From NCBI RefSeq assembly GCF_014205115.1, contig NZ_JACHMW010000001.1, positions 1,860,001 to 1,924,000 on the forward strand: a stretch of DNA of 64,000 nucleotides. The letters are read 5' to 3'. Below the pieces are notes generated by a model that ran no database searches, was not told the origin of the DNA, and was given only the letters and a program-made list of their open reading frames with translations. A program made the translations under genes and the position numbers. Source of the DNA: Micrococcus endophyticus. Its GTDB lineage: Bacteria > Actinomycetota > Actinomycetes > Actinomycetales > Micrococcaceae. Below are positions 55,489-62,969 of the stretch, one piece after another (the first letter of the stretch is position 1; each line of letters opens with the position of its first letter).

Positions 55489-57408
55489 ATGACCACTCCC
55501 CTCCCCGCCTCCGCCCCCCGCACCCGCACACCGCGCGGCCACGCCGACTCCCTCCCCGCCCCCGACGGCGGCGGCGGCCGCGGCATGGCCCCGGCTCGGC
55601 TGGACCCCGCCGACCGCACGCAGCTGCGCCGCCACCCGGTGTCCCTGCGGCGCATCGCGCGCCTGTTCGCCCCACACCGCGGCACCATCGCGCTCGTCGT
55701 CGTGCTGATCTCGGCGGCCTCCGTCATCAACCTCGCCCAGCCCTTCCTGGTCCGCGCGGTGATCGACGACGCCCTGCCGAACCAGGACGTGCCCCTGCTG
55801 ATCCGGCTGACCGCCGCGATGGTGGGCGTCGCCGCGCTGACGGCCGTGATCGGCGTCGTGCAGACCTGGCGCGCCACGGCCATGGGCCAGCACGTCATGC
55901 ACAGCCTGCGCGTGCGGCTGTTCACCCACCTGCAGGCGCAGCCGCTGGCCTTCTTCACCCGCACCCGCGGCGGCGAGGTCCAGTCCCGGCTGACCCACGA
56001 CATCGCCGGCATGCAGTCCGTGGTCACCTCCACGGCCACCGGCGTGGCCTCGAACCTCACCGCCGTCGTCGCGACGGCGGCCGCCATGGTCGCGCTGTCC
56101 CCGCGGCTGAGCCTGATCTCGCTCGTGGTGCTGCCGCCGGCCGTGTGGCTCTCGCGCCGCGTGGCCCAGCTGCGCCGCACCGTCACGGACGAGCGCCAGG
56201 CGGCCCTCGCGCAGATGCACACCCAGGTGGAGGAGGGCCTGTCCGTCTCGGGCGCGCGCCTCGCCAAGACCCTGGGCACCACCGGCCACGACGCCGAGCG
56301 GTTCACCGGCCGCTCCCACGAGCTGATCGGCCTCGAGCTGCGCAGCCAGCTGGCCGGCCGCTGGCGCATGGCCACCATGTCGATCGTGTTCGCCGCCATC
56401 CCCGCGGTGATCTACCTGGCCGCGGGCCTGCCGGCCACGTCGGGAGGGATGACCATCGGCACCCTCGTGGCGTTCACCGCCCTGCAGGGCCAGGTGTTCC
56501 GCCCCCTCATGGGCCTGCTGAACATCGGCGTGCAGTGGGTCACCGCCCTGGCGTTCTTCTCGCGGATCTTCGAGTACCTCGACCTGGACCCGGCCATCAA
56601 GCCGCCGGCGGATCCCGTGCCGGTGAACCCGGCCCGCGTGCGCGGCACCGTCCGCTTCGAGGGGGTCGACTTCGCCTACGACGACGGCGCCCCGGCCCTG
56701 TCCGGCATCGAGCTTACCGTCCCGGCCGGCACCACGACGGCGGTGGTCGGCTCCACCGGCTCCGGCAAGTCCACGCTGGCCTCGCTCGTCCCCCGGCTCC
56801 ACGACCCGACCGCGGGCCGGGTGAGCATCGACGGGATCGACGTCGCCCGCCTGGACCCGGCCGACCTCGCGGCGATCGTCGGCGTGGTCTCGCAGGAGAC
56901 CTACCTGATCCACGCCTCGGTGCGGGACAACCTGCGCCTGGCCGACCCCGAGGCCACGGACGAGCGGCTGTGGGCGGCGCTGGAGACGGCGTCGCTGGCC
57001 GGGACCGTCGCGGCCCTGCCCGAGGGGCTGGACACCCTCGTGGGCGCCCGCGGCCACCGGTTCTCCGGCGGCGAGCAGCAGCGCCTGGCCATCGCCCGCA
57101 CGGTGCTGCGCAACCCGCCCGTGCTCGTGCTGGACGAGGCGACCTCCGCCCTGGACAACACCACCGAGGCCCGCGTGCAGACGGCCCTCGACGAGCTCGC
57201 CGAGCACCGCACCACCCTGATGGTGGCCCACCGCCTGTCCACCGTGATGGGCGCGGACCAGGTGGCCGTGCTCGAGGGCGGGCGGATCGTGGAGCTCGGG
57301 GCGCCGGCCGAACTGCTGCGCGCCGGCGGCCCGTTCGCGGCCCTCGCCGCCCGGGGGGACGCCGTCGTGCCCGGCGCCGCGCCGGCGGAGCCGGCCCTCG
57401 CCCGCTGA
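55489..57408 (+). CDS. ABC exporter half-transporter (fused permease-ATPase)
   Basis: 639 residues. After a 45-residue Pro/Gly-rich start, six helices form the exporter domain (IALVVVLISAASVINLAQPF begins TM1). The nucleotide-binding domain starts near 385 (GTVRFEGVDFAYDDGAPALS). Walker A GSTGSGKST, Q-loop VSQETYLIHASVRDNL, signature FSGGEQQRLAIARTVL, Walker B VLVLDEATSALD, H-loop VAHRLS. It resembles homodimeric multidrug/lipid exporters (MsbA, BmrA type). The ATG follows GAAGGAGCGCCCC. Control by the divergent MarR protein is likely. Confidence 0.9.
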   Translation: MTTPLPASAPRTRTPRGHADSLPAPDGGGGRGMAPARLDPADRTQLRRHPVSLRRIARLFAPHRGTIALVVVLISAASVINLAQPFLVRAVIDDALPNQDVPLLIRLTAAMVGVAALTAVIGVVQTWRATAMGQHVMHSLRVRLFTHLQAQPLAFFTRTRGGEVQSRLTHDIAGMQSVVTSTATGVASNLTAVVATAAAMVALSPRLSLISLVVLPPAVWLSRRVAQLRRTVTDERQAALAQMHTQVEEGLSVSGARLAKTLGTTGHDAERFTGRSHELIGLELRSQLAGRWRMATMSIVFAAIPAVIYLAAGLPATSGGMTIGTLVAFTALQGQVFRPLMGLLNIGVQWVTALAFFSRIFEYLDLDPAIKPPADPVPVNPARVRGTVRFEGVDFAYDDGAPALSGIELTVPAGTTTAVVGSTGSGKSTLASLVPRLHDPTAGRVSIDGIDVARLDPADLAAIVGVVSQETYLIHASVRDNLRLADPEATDERLWAALETASLAGTVAALPEGLDTLVGARGHRFSGGEQQRLAIARTVLRNPPVLVLDEATSALDNTTEARVQTALDELAEHRTTLMVAHRLSTVMGADQVAVLEGGRIVELGAPAELLRAGGPFAALAARGDAVVPGAAPAEPALAR

Positions 57409-57437
57409 CCGCACCCCCGCCGCTGACCGCACCCCCC

Positions 57438-57552
57438 GCTTTCGTGTGGGAAACGGGAGGCTCAGGGACCGCTTTCGTGTGGGAAACGGGACCAGGCTCC
57501 CGTTTCCCGCACGAAAGCGCTGGGGGAGGCTCCCGTTTCCCGCACGAAAGTG
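57438..57552. repeat. Repeat family III, two direct plus two inverted copies
   Basis: GCTTTCGTGTGGGAAACGGG starts at 57438 and 57471 on the plus strand. Its complement form CTCCCGTTTCCCGCACGAAA occurs at about 57497 and 57530. The direct/direct/inverted/inverted order can fold into one large cruciform. It fills the gap between the convergent ABC exporter and SIP genes. Confidence 0.82.
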
Positions 57553-57560
57553 CTGGGGGC

Positions 57561-58436
57561 TCAGCCGCCGGTGGTGCCGTCGGGGAAGATCTGGCCCAGC
57601 GGGGTCTGCTTCTCGGCCTGGAACGTCTCCTCGGCGCGGCCGAACGCCCAGTAGGCGCTGACGGAGAGGTCGCGACGGTCCACGCCGCGCTCGTCGGCGA
57701 GGTACGCCCGGGCCGCCTTCACCTGCTCGCGCTCGCCGTGCACGAACGCGTGGACCCGGCCCTCGCGCCACGGCTCGTCCCGCAGCGCCGCCGCCCAGCG
57801 CGTGCTCTGCGGGGTGAACTCGGCGCCGCGGTGCAGCCAGCGCACCTCGACCCCGGCCGGGGCCGTCACCGGCTGCTCGTCCTCGGGCCCCTCGACCTCG
57901 ATCAGCGCGGTCCCGACGGCGTCCGGTGCCGTCGTCGCCAGGTCCTCCAGTCCGGCGGCGATCGCCGGCAGGGCCGCCTCGTCGCCGGCGAACAGGTGCC
58001 AGTCGGCGGCGGGGTCCGGGCGGTAGTTGCCGCCGGGACCGCCGAAGCACACCTGCTCCCCCACCTGGACGGACGCGGCCCACGGGCCGGCCAGGCCGTC
58101 GTCGCCGTGGACCACGAAGTCCACGTCCACCGTGCCGGCCGCCACGTCCACGGCGCGCACCGAGTAGGTGCGGCGCACGGGCATCTGCTCGGGGGCGAGA
58201 CGCTTGCGCAGGGCGTCCATGTCATAGGGCGGGGTGAGGCCGAGCGCCGGGTCCGCGAAGAGCAGCTTGATGTACTGGTCCGTGGCGCCCTTCTCCGCCC
58301 AGCGGGCGTGGAACGCCGCGAACTCCTCCCCGCCCAGGCTCACCCGCACCATGTGCGGGGTGAGGCGCTCGGTGCGCACCACGGTGAGCACGGTCTGCGG
58401 CCGCGCGGGACGGCCGGGGGTCGCGGGGCGGGTCAT
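57561..58436 (-). CDS. Siderophore-interacting protein (FAD/NAD(P)H ferric reductase)
   Basis: 291 residues. SIP/ViuB family: N-terminal FAD domain with RVSLGGEEFAAFHARWAEKG, the PVRRTYSVRAVD FAD motif, VDFVVHGDDGLAGPWAASVQ and GEQVCFGGPGGNY. The C-terminal half has WHLFAGDEAALPAIAAGLE and the terminal blocks GRVHAFVHGEREQVKAARAY and LSVSAYWAFGRAEE. Such enzymes reduce ferric siderophores in the cytoplasm to release iron. The ATG at 58436 follows GAGGAGACCCC; the longer in-frame start at 58517 lacks one. No siderophore transporter is adjacent. Confidence 0.9.
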   Translation of the reverse strand: MTRPATPGRPARPQTVLTVVRTERLTPHMVRVSLGGEEFAAFHARWAEKGATDQYIKLLFADPALGLTPPYDMDALRKRLAPEQMPVRRTYSVRAVDVAAGTVDVDFVVHGDDGLAGPWAASVQVGEQVCFGGPGGNYRPDPAADWHLFAGDEAALPAIAAGLEDLATTAPDAVGTALIEVEGPEDEQPVTAPAGVEVRWLHRGAEFTPQSTRWAAALRDEPWREGRVHAFVHGEREQVKAARAYLADERGVDRRDLSVSAYWAFGRAEETFQAEKQTPLGQIFPDGTTGG

Positions 58437-58563
58437 GGGGTCTCCTCGGGTGAGGCGGGCGGGGATCGGCCCCCACTCTCCCACGCCCGGCCCGCACGGG
58501 TCAGGGGCGGGCGTCACAGGGGGTGCCCCGACGCCCTGCCCCGCCCCGCCCCGCCCCCTCTGC

Positions 58564-58626
58564 GCGTTTGGGGTGACTTGTCGGGGGTCAGGAGCCGGAT
58601 CACCTCCGACAAGTCACCCGAAACGC
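58564..58626. repeat. 63-bp palindromic repeat family II, copy d
   Basis: GCGTTTGGGGTGACTTGTCG ... CGACAAGTCACCCGAAACGC, 46 bp beyond the stop of the minus-strand monooxygenase gene. Confidence 0.85.
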
Positions 58627-58634
58627 GTGGTGGC

Positions 58635-58646
58635 GGGGGGGGGGGG
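58635..58646. repeat. 12-base poly-G tract
   Basis: Twelve consecutive G on the plus strand between repeat copy d and the monooxygenase stop. It is not in a gene; the length is likely to vary. Confidence 0.85.
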
Positions 58647-58672
58647 GGATGCGTGGCGGCGGTCCGTGATGC

Positions 58673-60094
58673 TCAGCCGGCGGTCCGGAACGCGTGGCCG
58701 CGGTGGTCCGCGGGCAAGGCCGGACCGGCGCCGGAGAGGTTCTCGCGCAGGGTCCGCCCGGGCTCGGGCTCGCGCAGCACCCCGCGGCGGCGCAGCTCGG
58801 GGCTCACGAGCGCGGCGAACCGCTCGAGGTCGGCCGGGCGCACCGCGGCGGAGACGTTGAACCCGTCCACGCCGGTCTCGGCCTGCCAGCGCTGCAGCTC
58901 GTCGGCCACGGTCTCCGGCGAGCCCACGATCACGGGCCCGCGCCCGCCGATCGCCACGAACTCCGCCACGTCCCGCAGCGTCCACGTCCGCCCGCTCGGA
59001 TCCTCGGTGAAGGCCGCGAGCGCGGAGCGGTTCGCGTCCGTCACCACGTGCTCCAGCGGCGCGTCCGGGTCCAGCCCGGCGACGTCCACGCCCGTCCAGC
59101 CGCCCCACAGCGCGAGCGCGCCGGCCACGTCCACGTGCTCGGCGTACCCGGCCAGCCGCTGCGCGGCGGCCTCGTCCGTCTCGGCGACGACGACGGTCAC
59201 CATCGCCAGCACGCGGATCGCGTCCGCGGAGCGGCCGGCCTCCGTGAGCCCGGCGCGGGTCTGGTCCACGAACCGGCGCACGTGGGCCGGCGTCGGGCCG
59301 ATGGCGAACACGGCCTCGGCGTGGTCGAGGGCGAACCTGCGCCCCCGCGCGGAGGCGCCCGCCTGGAACAGGTACGGGGTGCCCTGCGGGCCGGGATGGG
59401 TGAGCGCGGCGTCCGGGACGCGCACGTGCGCGCCGGCCACGGCGGCCGGGTGCACGCGGTCCGGGTCGGCCACGACGCCGGCCGCCCGGTCGAACCTCAC
59501 GGCGCCGGGCTCCACGGAGCCCTCCCACAGCCGGTAGAGCGCGTGGAGGGCCTCGTCGGCGAGGTCGTACCGCGCGTCGTGCGGGATCTGCCGGTCCAGG
59601 CCGAGGTTGCGGGCCGCGGAGTCCTGGTAGCTCGTGACGATGTTCCAGGCCACGCGGCCGCCGGTGAAGTGGTCCAGCGTGGCGAGGGTGCGGGCCAGCA
59701 GGTACGGCCGCTCGTACGTGACGGACGCCGTCACCCCGAATCCGATCCGCTCGGTGGCGGCGGCCATGGCCGGCACCGCGACCGCCGGGTCCAGCACGGG
59801 CCACTGCACGCCGCCGCGCACGGTGGCCTCGATGCCGCCGCCGTACACGTCGTAGAGGCCGAGCACGTCGGCGAGGAACAGGGCGCTGAAGCCGCCGTCC
59901 TCCACGGTGCGGGCCAGCCGCGTCCAGTAGGCGAGCCGGTCGAACTCCGCGATCCGCGACTCGGGATGCCGCCACAGTCCCGGGGACTGGTGGACGGGCG
60001 TCATCATCTCGAAGGCGCTGAGCAGGAAGGGGGTCGAGGCGCCGTCGGGTGCAGGGGCGACGTCGGGGGCGGCAGCGCCGTCGGGGGCGGTCAT
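58673..60094 (-). CDS. Flavin-dependent monooxygenase, NtaA/SnaA/DszA group (copy 2)
   Basis: 473 residues. The same luciferase-like family as 43525-44976: FLLSAFEMMTPVHQSPGLWR, FLADVLGLYDVYGGGIEATV, RIGFGVTASVTYERPYLLAR, GGRVAWNIVTSYQDSAARNL, and RGPVIVGSPETVADELQRWQ at the end. The start MTAPDG with ATG at 60094 overlaps the stop of the DszC/SfnB-like gene (ATGA), so the two enzymes are co-translated: a two-component pathway in which both use reduced flavin. Relatives desulfurise or denitrify small organic compounds. No flavin reductase gene is next to it. Confidence 0.87.
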   Translation of the reverse strand: MTAPDGAAAPDVAPAPDGASTPFLLSAFEMMTPVHQSPGLWRHPESRIAEFDRLAYWTRLARTVEDGGFSALFLADVLGLYDVYGGGIEATVRGGVQWPVLDPAVAVPAMAAATERIGFGVTASVTYERPYLLARTLATLDHFTGGRVAWNIVTSYQDSAARNLGLDRQIPHDARYDLADEALHALYRLWEGSVEPGAVRFDRAAGVVADPDRVHPAAVAGAHVRVPDAALTHPGPQGTPYLFQAGASARGRRFALDHAEAVFAIGPTPAHVRRFVDQTRAGLTEAGRSADAIRVLAMVTVVVAETDEAAAQRLAGYAEHVDVAGALALWGGWTGVDVAGLDPDAPLEHVVTDANRSALAAFTEDPSGRTWTLRDVAEFVAIGGRGPVIVGSPETVADELQRWQAETGVDGFNVSAAVRPADLERFAALVSPELRRRGVLREPEPGRTLRENLSGAGPALPADHRGHAFRTAG

Positions 60095-61467
60095 CGGGCG
60101 CCCGCCTCGGCGGGCTCCGGGGCCGGCTGCGCGGCGTCCACGGCCGACGACGACGGCGCGGCGGGCGCGTCCCCGATCGCGTTCAGGCCCTCGGGGAGGG
60201 TGCCGTTGATCCAGTAGTCGCCGACGGCGCGGGCGCGGAACGCGATGGGGTTGTGCGTGGCGACGGTCTGGGCGTTGCGCCAGTGCCGGTCCAGGCCCTT
60301 GGCCACGCTCGTGTCGGAGGCGCCGCCGGTGAGGAACAGCTCCTGGGCGGCGCCGAGGGCCAGCTCGGGGACGGTGATCTGCGCGTGCTCCACGGCCAGC
60401 TCGGCCTCGGCGAACGCCGGCGGGACGGGTCCGGTGAAGCCCCAGCGGTCGGCCCCCGTGGCCGCTCCGGCGGCGAGCGAGGCGTCCAGGGCGTCGGCAG
60501 CCGCGAGGACCACCGCCTCGGCCGCGGAGGCCTTCGCCGCGATGCGGCCCACGGCCTCCTGGATCAGCGGGTCCTCGCGGAAGGGCACGCCCAGGCCGGT
60601 GTTGAAGGTGCGCACGCGCGCGGCCACCCGCGCGGCGGCGTCGTCCCGGGCGGCGCGGGCGATCCCGGCCAGCACGGCGAGCAGGATCAGCTGGAACCAC
60701 GCCGCCTCGTGCACGGCCTCGGGCGAGCCGGGGATCCGCTCGAGCACGTCCTGCGGGTCCACGGCGACGTCCTCGAACACCGCGGTGCCGGTGCCGGTCA
60801 GGCGCTGGCCGAAGCCGTCCCAGTCGTCCTCGAGGCTCACGCCCGGGGCGTCCACCGGCACGACGGCGAAGCCCCGGCCCGGCGCGAGGGACCCGTCGGC
60901 GCGCACCACCGCGGCGGAGACCCGCGTGTGCGAGGAGAAGATCGAGCCGGTGGCGTAGTACTTCGTGCCGGTGAGGGTCCAGGCGGCGCCGGGCTCGCCG
61001 TCGTCGTCCCCGTCCGCGGGCGCCGTGAGGCGCGTGTTCAGCGTGCCCAGGGCGTTGCCGCCGCGCTCCGTGGAGGCGTTGCCCACGGTGGCGCCGGCCA
61101 GCACGAGGGCGTGCCAGCGGTCCCGCACGGGCTGCGGCTGGAAGCGCAGGGCGTCCAGGAAGCCCAGGTGCGAGCGGTACAGGTGGGCGACGTTGGAGTC
61201 CGCGGCCGCGAGGTCCACGAGCAGCGCCGTCACGGTGCGCACGTCGACGCCGGGGCCGCCGGCCTCCTGCGGCACGCGCAGCACCGAGAAGCCGGCGCGG
61301 CCGAGCGCGCGGACGGCCTCGAAGGGCAGCAGGCGGGCGCGGTCCCGCTCGAGGGCGCCGCGGGCGATCTCCTCGAAGACGGGGCGGAAGTGGGCGCGCA
61401 GGCCGGGCAGGTCGCGGGGCAGGGAGGCGGGGTCGACGGCGGGCGGGATCAGGCGGGAGGCGGTCAT
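60091..61467 (-). CDS. DszC/SfnB-type acyl-CoA-dehydrogenase-like monooxygenase (copy 2)
   Basis: 458 residues, with the same blocks as copy 1: LTGTKYYATGSIFSSHTRVS, DDWDGFGQRLTGTGTAVF, VRTFNTGLGVPF and LDRHWRNAQTVATHNPIAFR. It is longer at both ends, with an Ala/Pro-rich C-terminal tail of about 35 residues. The ATG at 61467 follows CAGGAGCCCCGC; minus-strand TAGCGT at 61574-61579 is a good -10. It is first in a two-gene operon with a flavin monooxygenase, matching the dsz/sfn logic of successive oxygenations of an organosulfur compound. Confidence 0.85.
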   Translation of the reverse strand: MTASRLIPPAVDPASLPRDLPGLRAHFRPVFEEIARGALERDRARLLPFEAVRALGRAGFSVLRVPQEAGGPGVDVRTVTALLVDLAAADSNVAHLYRSHLGFLDALRFQPQPVRDRWHALVLAGATVGNASTERGGNALGTLNTRLTAPADGDDDGEPGAAWTLTGTKYYATGSIFSSHTRVSAAVVRADGSLAPGRGFAVVPVDAPGVSLEDDWDGFGQRLTGTGTAVFEDVAVDPQDVLERIPGSPEAVHEAAWFQLILLAVLAGIARAARDDAAARVAARVRTFNTGLGVPFREDPLIQEAVGRIAAKASAAEAVVLAAADALDASLAAGAATGADRWGFTGPVPPAFAEAELAVEHAQITVPELALGAAQELFLTGGASDTSVAKGLDRHWRNAQTVATHNPIAFRARAVGDYWINGTLPEGLNAIGDAPAAPSSSAVDAAQPAPEPAEAGAR

Positions 61468-61573
61468 GCGGGGCTCCTGGGGTGGGGGCGGGCGGGGTGC
61501 CGGACCGGGCGGGGTGGAGAAGGGGCGGTGGTGACGGGGCGGTGGGACGGGGCGGTGGGATGTCCGTGCCGCC

Positions 61574-61579
61574 ACGCTA
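61574..61579 (-). promoter_or_regulatory. -10 box of the SfnB/SnaA-like operon
   Basis: Minus-strand TAGCGT, about 107 bp upstream of the ATG. The rest of the 447-bp gap (61468-61914) contains TGTGAC/GTCACGC-like motifs and copy e of repeat family II, no gene. Confidence 0.45.
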
Positions 61580-61764
61580 GGAGCCCGGGCGGGGCGCGGC
61601 CGAGCCGGCGGTGCGCCGCCGGGCCGCACGGGGTCACGCGACGCGCGCCGCCGTCGTCGAGCCCCTCCGGCCCCACGGATGTGACCCGACGCCCCCGCCT
61701 CGCCCCCACCCGCAGATCGCCCACCCGCACACCACCCACCCGCACACCGCCCACCCGTAACCCA

Positions 61765-61827
61765 CCGTTTCGGGTGACTTGTTGGAGGTCGCGGGTCGGT
61801 TCACCTCCGAGAAGTCACCCGAAAAGC
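61765..61827. repeat. 63-bp palindromic repeat family II, copy e
   Basis: CCGTTTCGGGTGACTTGTTG ... CGAGAAGTCACCCGAAAAGC, in the divergent gap between the SfnB-like and EamA genes. Confidence 0.85.
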
Positions 61828-61902
61828 AGGGGGTTGGCGGGTCGTTGCGTCCGTCCCGCCGGGCCCTCGACGACGGCGGCGCCGCACGCCAGCACCCGGC
61901 CG

Positions 61903-61915
61903 TAGTCTGACCCGG
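61903..61915 (+). promoter_or_regulatory. -10 box of a probable leaderless promoter (EamA gene)
   Basis: TAGTCT at 61903-61908, six bases, then GTG 61915. Confidence 0.55.
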
Positions 61916-62802
61916 TGCGCCTGATCCCGCTGGTCCTCCTCTCCCTGCTGTGCCAGCAGCTGGGCGCCTCCGTGGCGGGGCTGATGTTCGGGACCACGGG
62001 CCCGGCCGGGATGGTCGCCCTGCGCCTGGCCTTCTCGGCGCTGGTGCTGCTGGTCCTCACCCGGCCCCGGATGCGCACGCTGGCCGGGCTGTCGCGGCGG
62101 GGGTGGGTCGCCGTCGTGATGCTGGGGGTGACCATGGCGGGGATGAACCTGCTGATCTACGCGGCGTTCGACCGGATCCCGCAAGGCGTGGCCGTGACCT
62201 TCGAGGTGCTGGGCCCGCTCGCGCTGTCCGTGCTGGCGAACCGGCGGTGGCTGTCCGTGGTGTGGGCCGCGCTGGCGTTCGCGGGCATCGCGCTGCTCGG
62301 CCGGGACGGGTTCTCCGCGGGGATGGACGGGGCGGGGCTGGACCCGCTGGGCGTGGCGTTCGCCCTCGCGGCGGCCGCCTGCTGGGCCGGGTTCATCCTG
62401 GCCAACCGGCACGCGGGCACGCACCTGCCCGGCATGCAGGGCCTCGCGCTGGCGATGGTGGTGGGCTCGGCGGTGGCGGTGCCCGTGGGAGCGGCCGACG
62501 CCGGCCCCGTGCTGCTCGAGCCCTGGGTGCTGGCGGTGGGCCTGGGGGTGGCGCTGCTGAGCTCCTCGATCCCCTACGGCATCGAGATGCAGGTGCTGCG
62601 GACGATGCCCACGGGCCTGTTCTCCCTCATCACGTGCCTGTCCCCCGTGGTCGCCGCCCTCACGGCGTGGGCGGTGCGGGGGCAGCGGCTGGCCGTCCTG
62701 GACCTCGTCGGCATGGGGCTCGTGGTCCTGGCGTGCGCGGCGGCCGTGTGGGCGGCGGAGCGGGCGGCGCGGCCGTCCCGGCGTGCGCCCCGCGCGTCGT
62801 AA
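61915..62802 (+). CDS. EamA/DMT-family exporter (RhtA-like)
   Basis: 295 residues, ten helices in two EamA halves. LIPLVLLSLLCQQLGASVAG begins TM1; TMAGMNLLIYAAFDRIPQGV and AVTFEVLGPLALSVL are close to RhtA (threonine/homoserine exporter), as is IPYGIEMQVLRTMPTGLFSL in the second half. It probably exports amino acids or related metabolites. A relation to the neighbouring sulfur genes is possible (export of surplus amino acids) but not shown. Confidence 0.86.
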   Translation: MRLIPLVLLSLLCQQLGASVAGLMFGTTGPAGMVALRLAFSALVLLVLTRPRMRTLAGLSRRGWVAVVMLGVTMAGMNLLIYAAFDRIPQGVAVTFEVLGPLALSVLANRRWLSVVWAALAFAGIALLGRDGFSAGMDGAGLDPLGVAFALAAAACWAGFILANRHAGTHLPGMQGLALAMVVGSAVAVPVGAADAGPVLLEPWVLAVGLGVALLSSSIPYGIEMQVLRTMPTGLFSLITCLSPVVAALTAWAVRGQRLAVLDLVGMGLVVLACAAAVWAAERAARPSRRAPRAS

Positions 62803-62854
62803 GCGGGCTTGCGCCCCGCGCGTCGTGAGCACCCGCACGCCCCGCGCGTCGTGA

Positions 62855-62917
62855 GCGTTTGGGGTGACTTGTCGGGGGTGTGAAGGCCCCGCACCCCCGA
62901 CAAGTCACCCGAATCTC
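62855..62917. repeat. 63-bp palindromic repeat family II, copy f
   Basis: GCGTTTGGGGTGACTTGTCG ... CGACAAGTCACCCGAATCTC, between the EamA stop and the lipid-kinase gene. Confidence 0.85.
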
Positions 62918-62956
62918 CGGGAGGAGGGGTCCGCGCCGAGACCCGCGGCCCCGGCC

Positions 62957-62969
62957 TAGCCTGGGCGCA
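62957..62969 (+). promoter_or_regulatory. -10 box of a probable leaderless promoter (lipid-kinase gene)
   Basis: TAGCCT at 62957-62962, six bases, then ATG 62969. Confidence 0.55.

Noticed and set aside
54686-57552. Repeated units resembling a small CRISPR array
   Set aside because: Spacing is irregular, two copies are inverted, gaps between units are only about 8 bp, and no cas genes exist in the window.
45157-62917. 63-bp palindromes as inverted-repeat ends of an insertion sequence
   Set aside because: Each copy is a complete palindrome by itself. The DNA between copies contains ordinary genes and no transposase, and no target-site duplication was seen.
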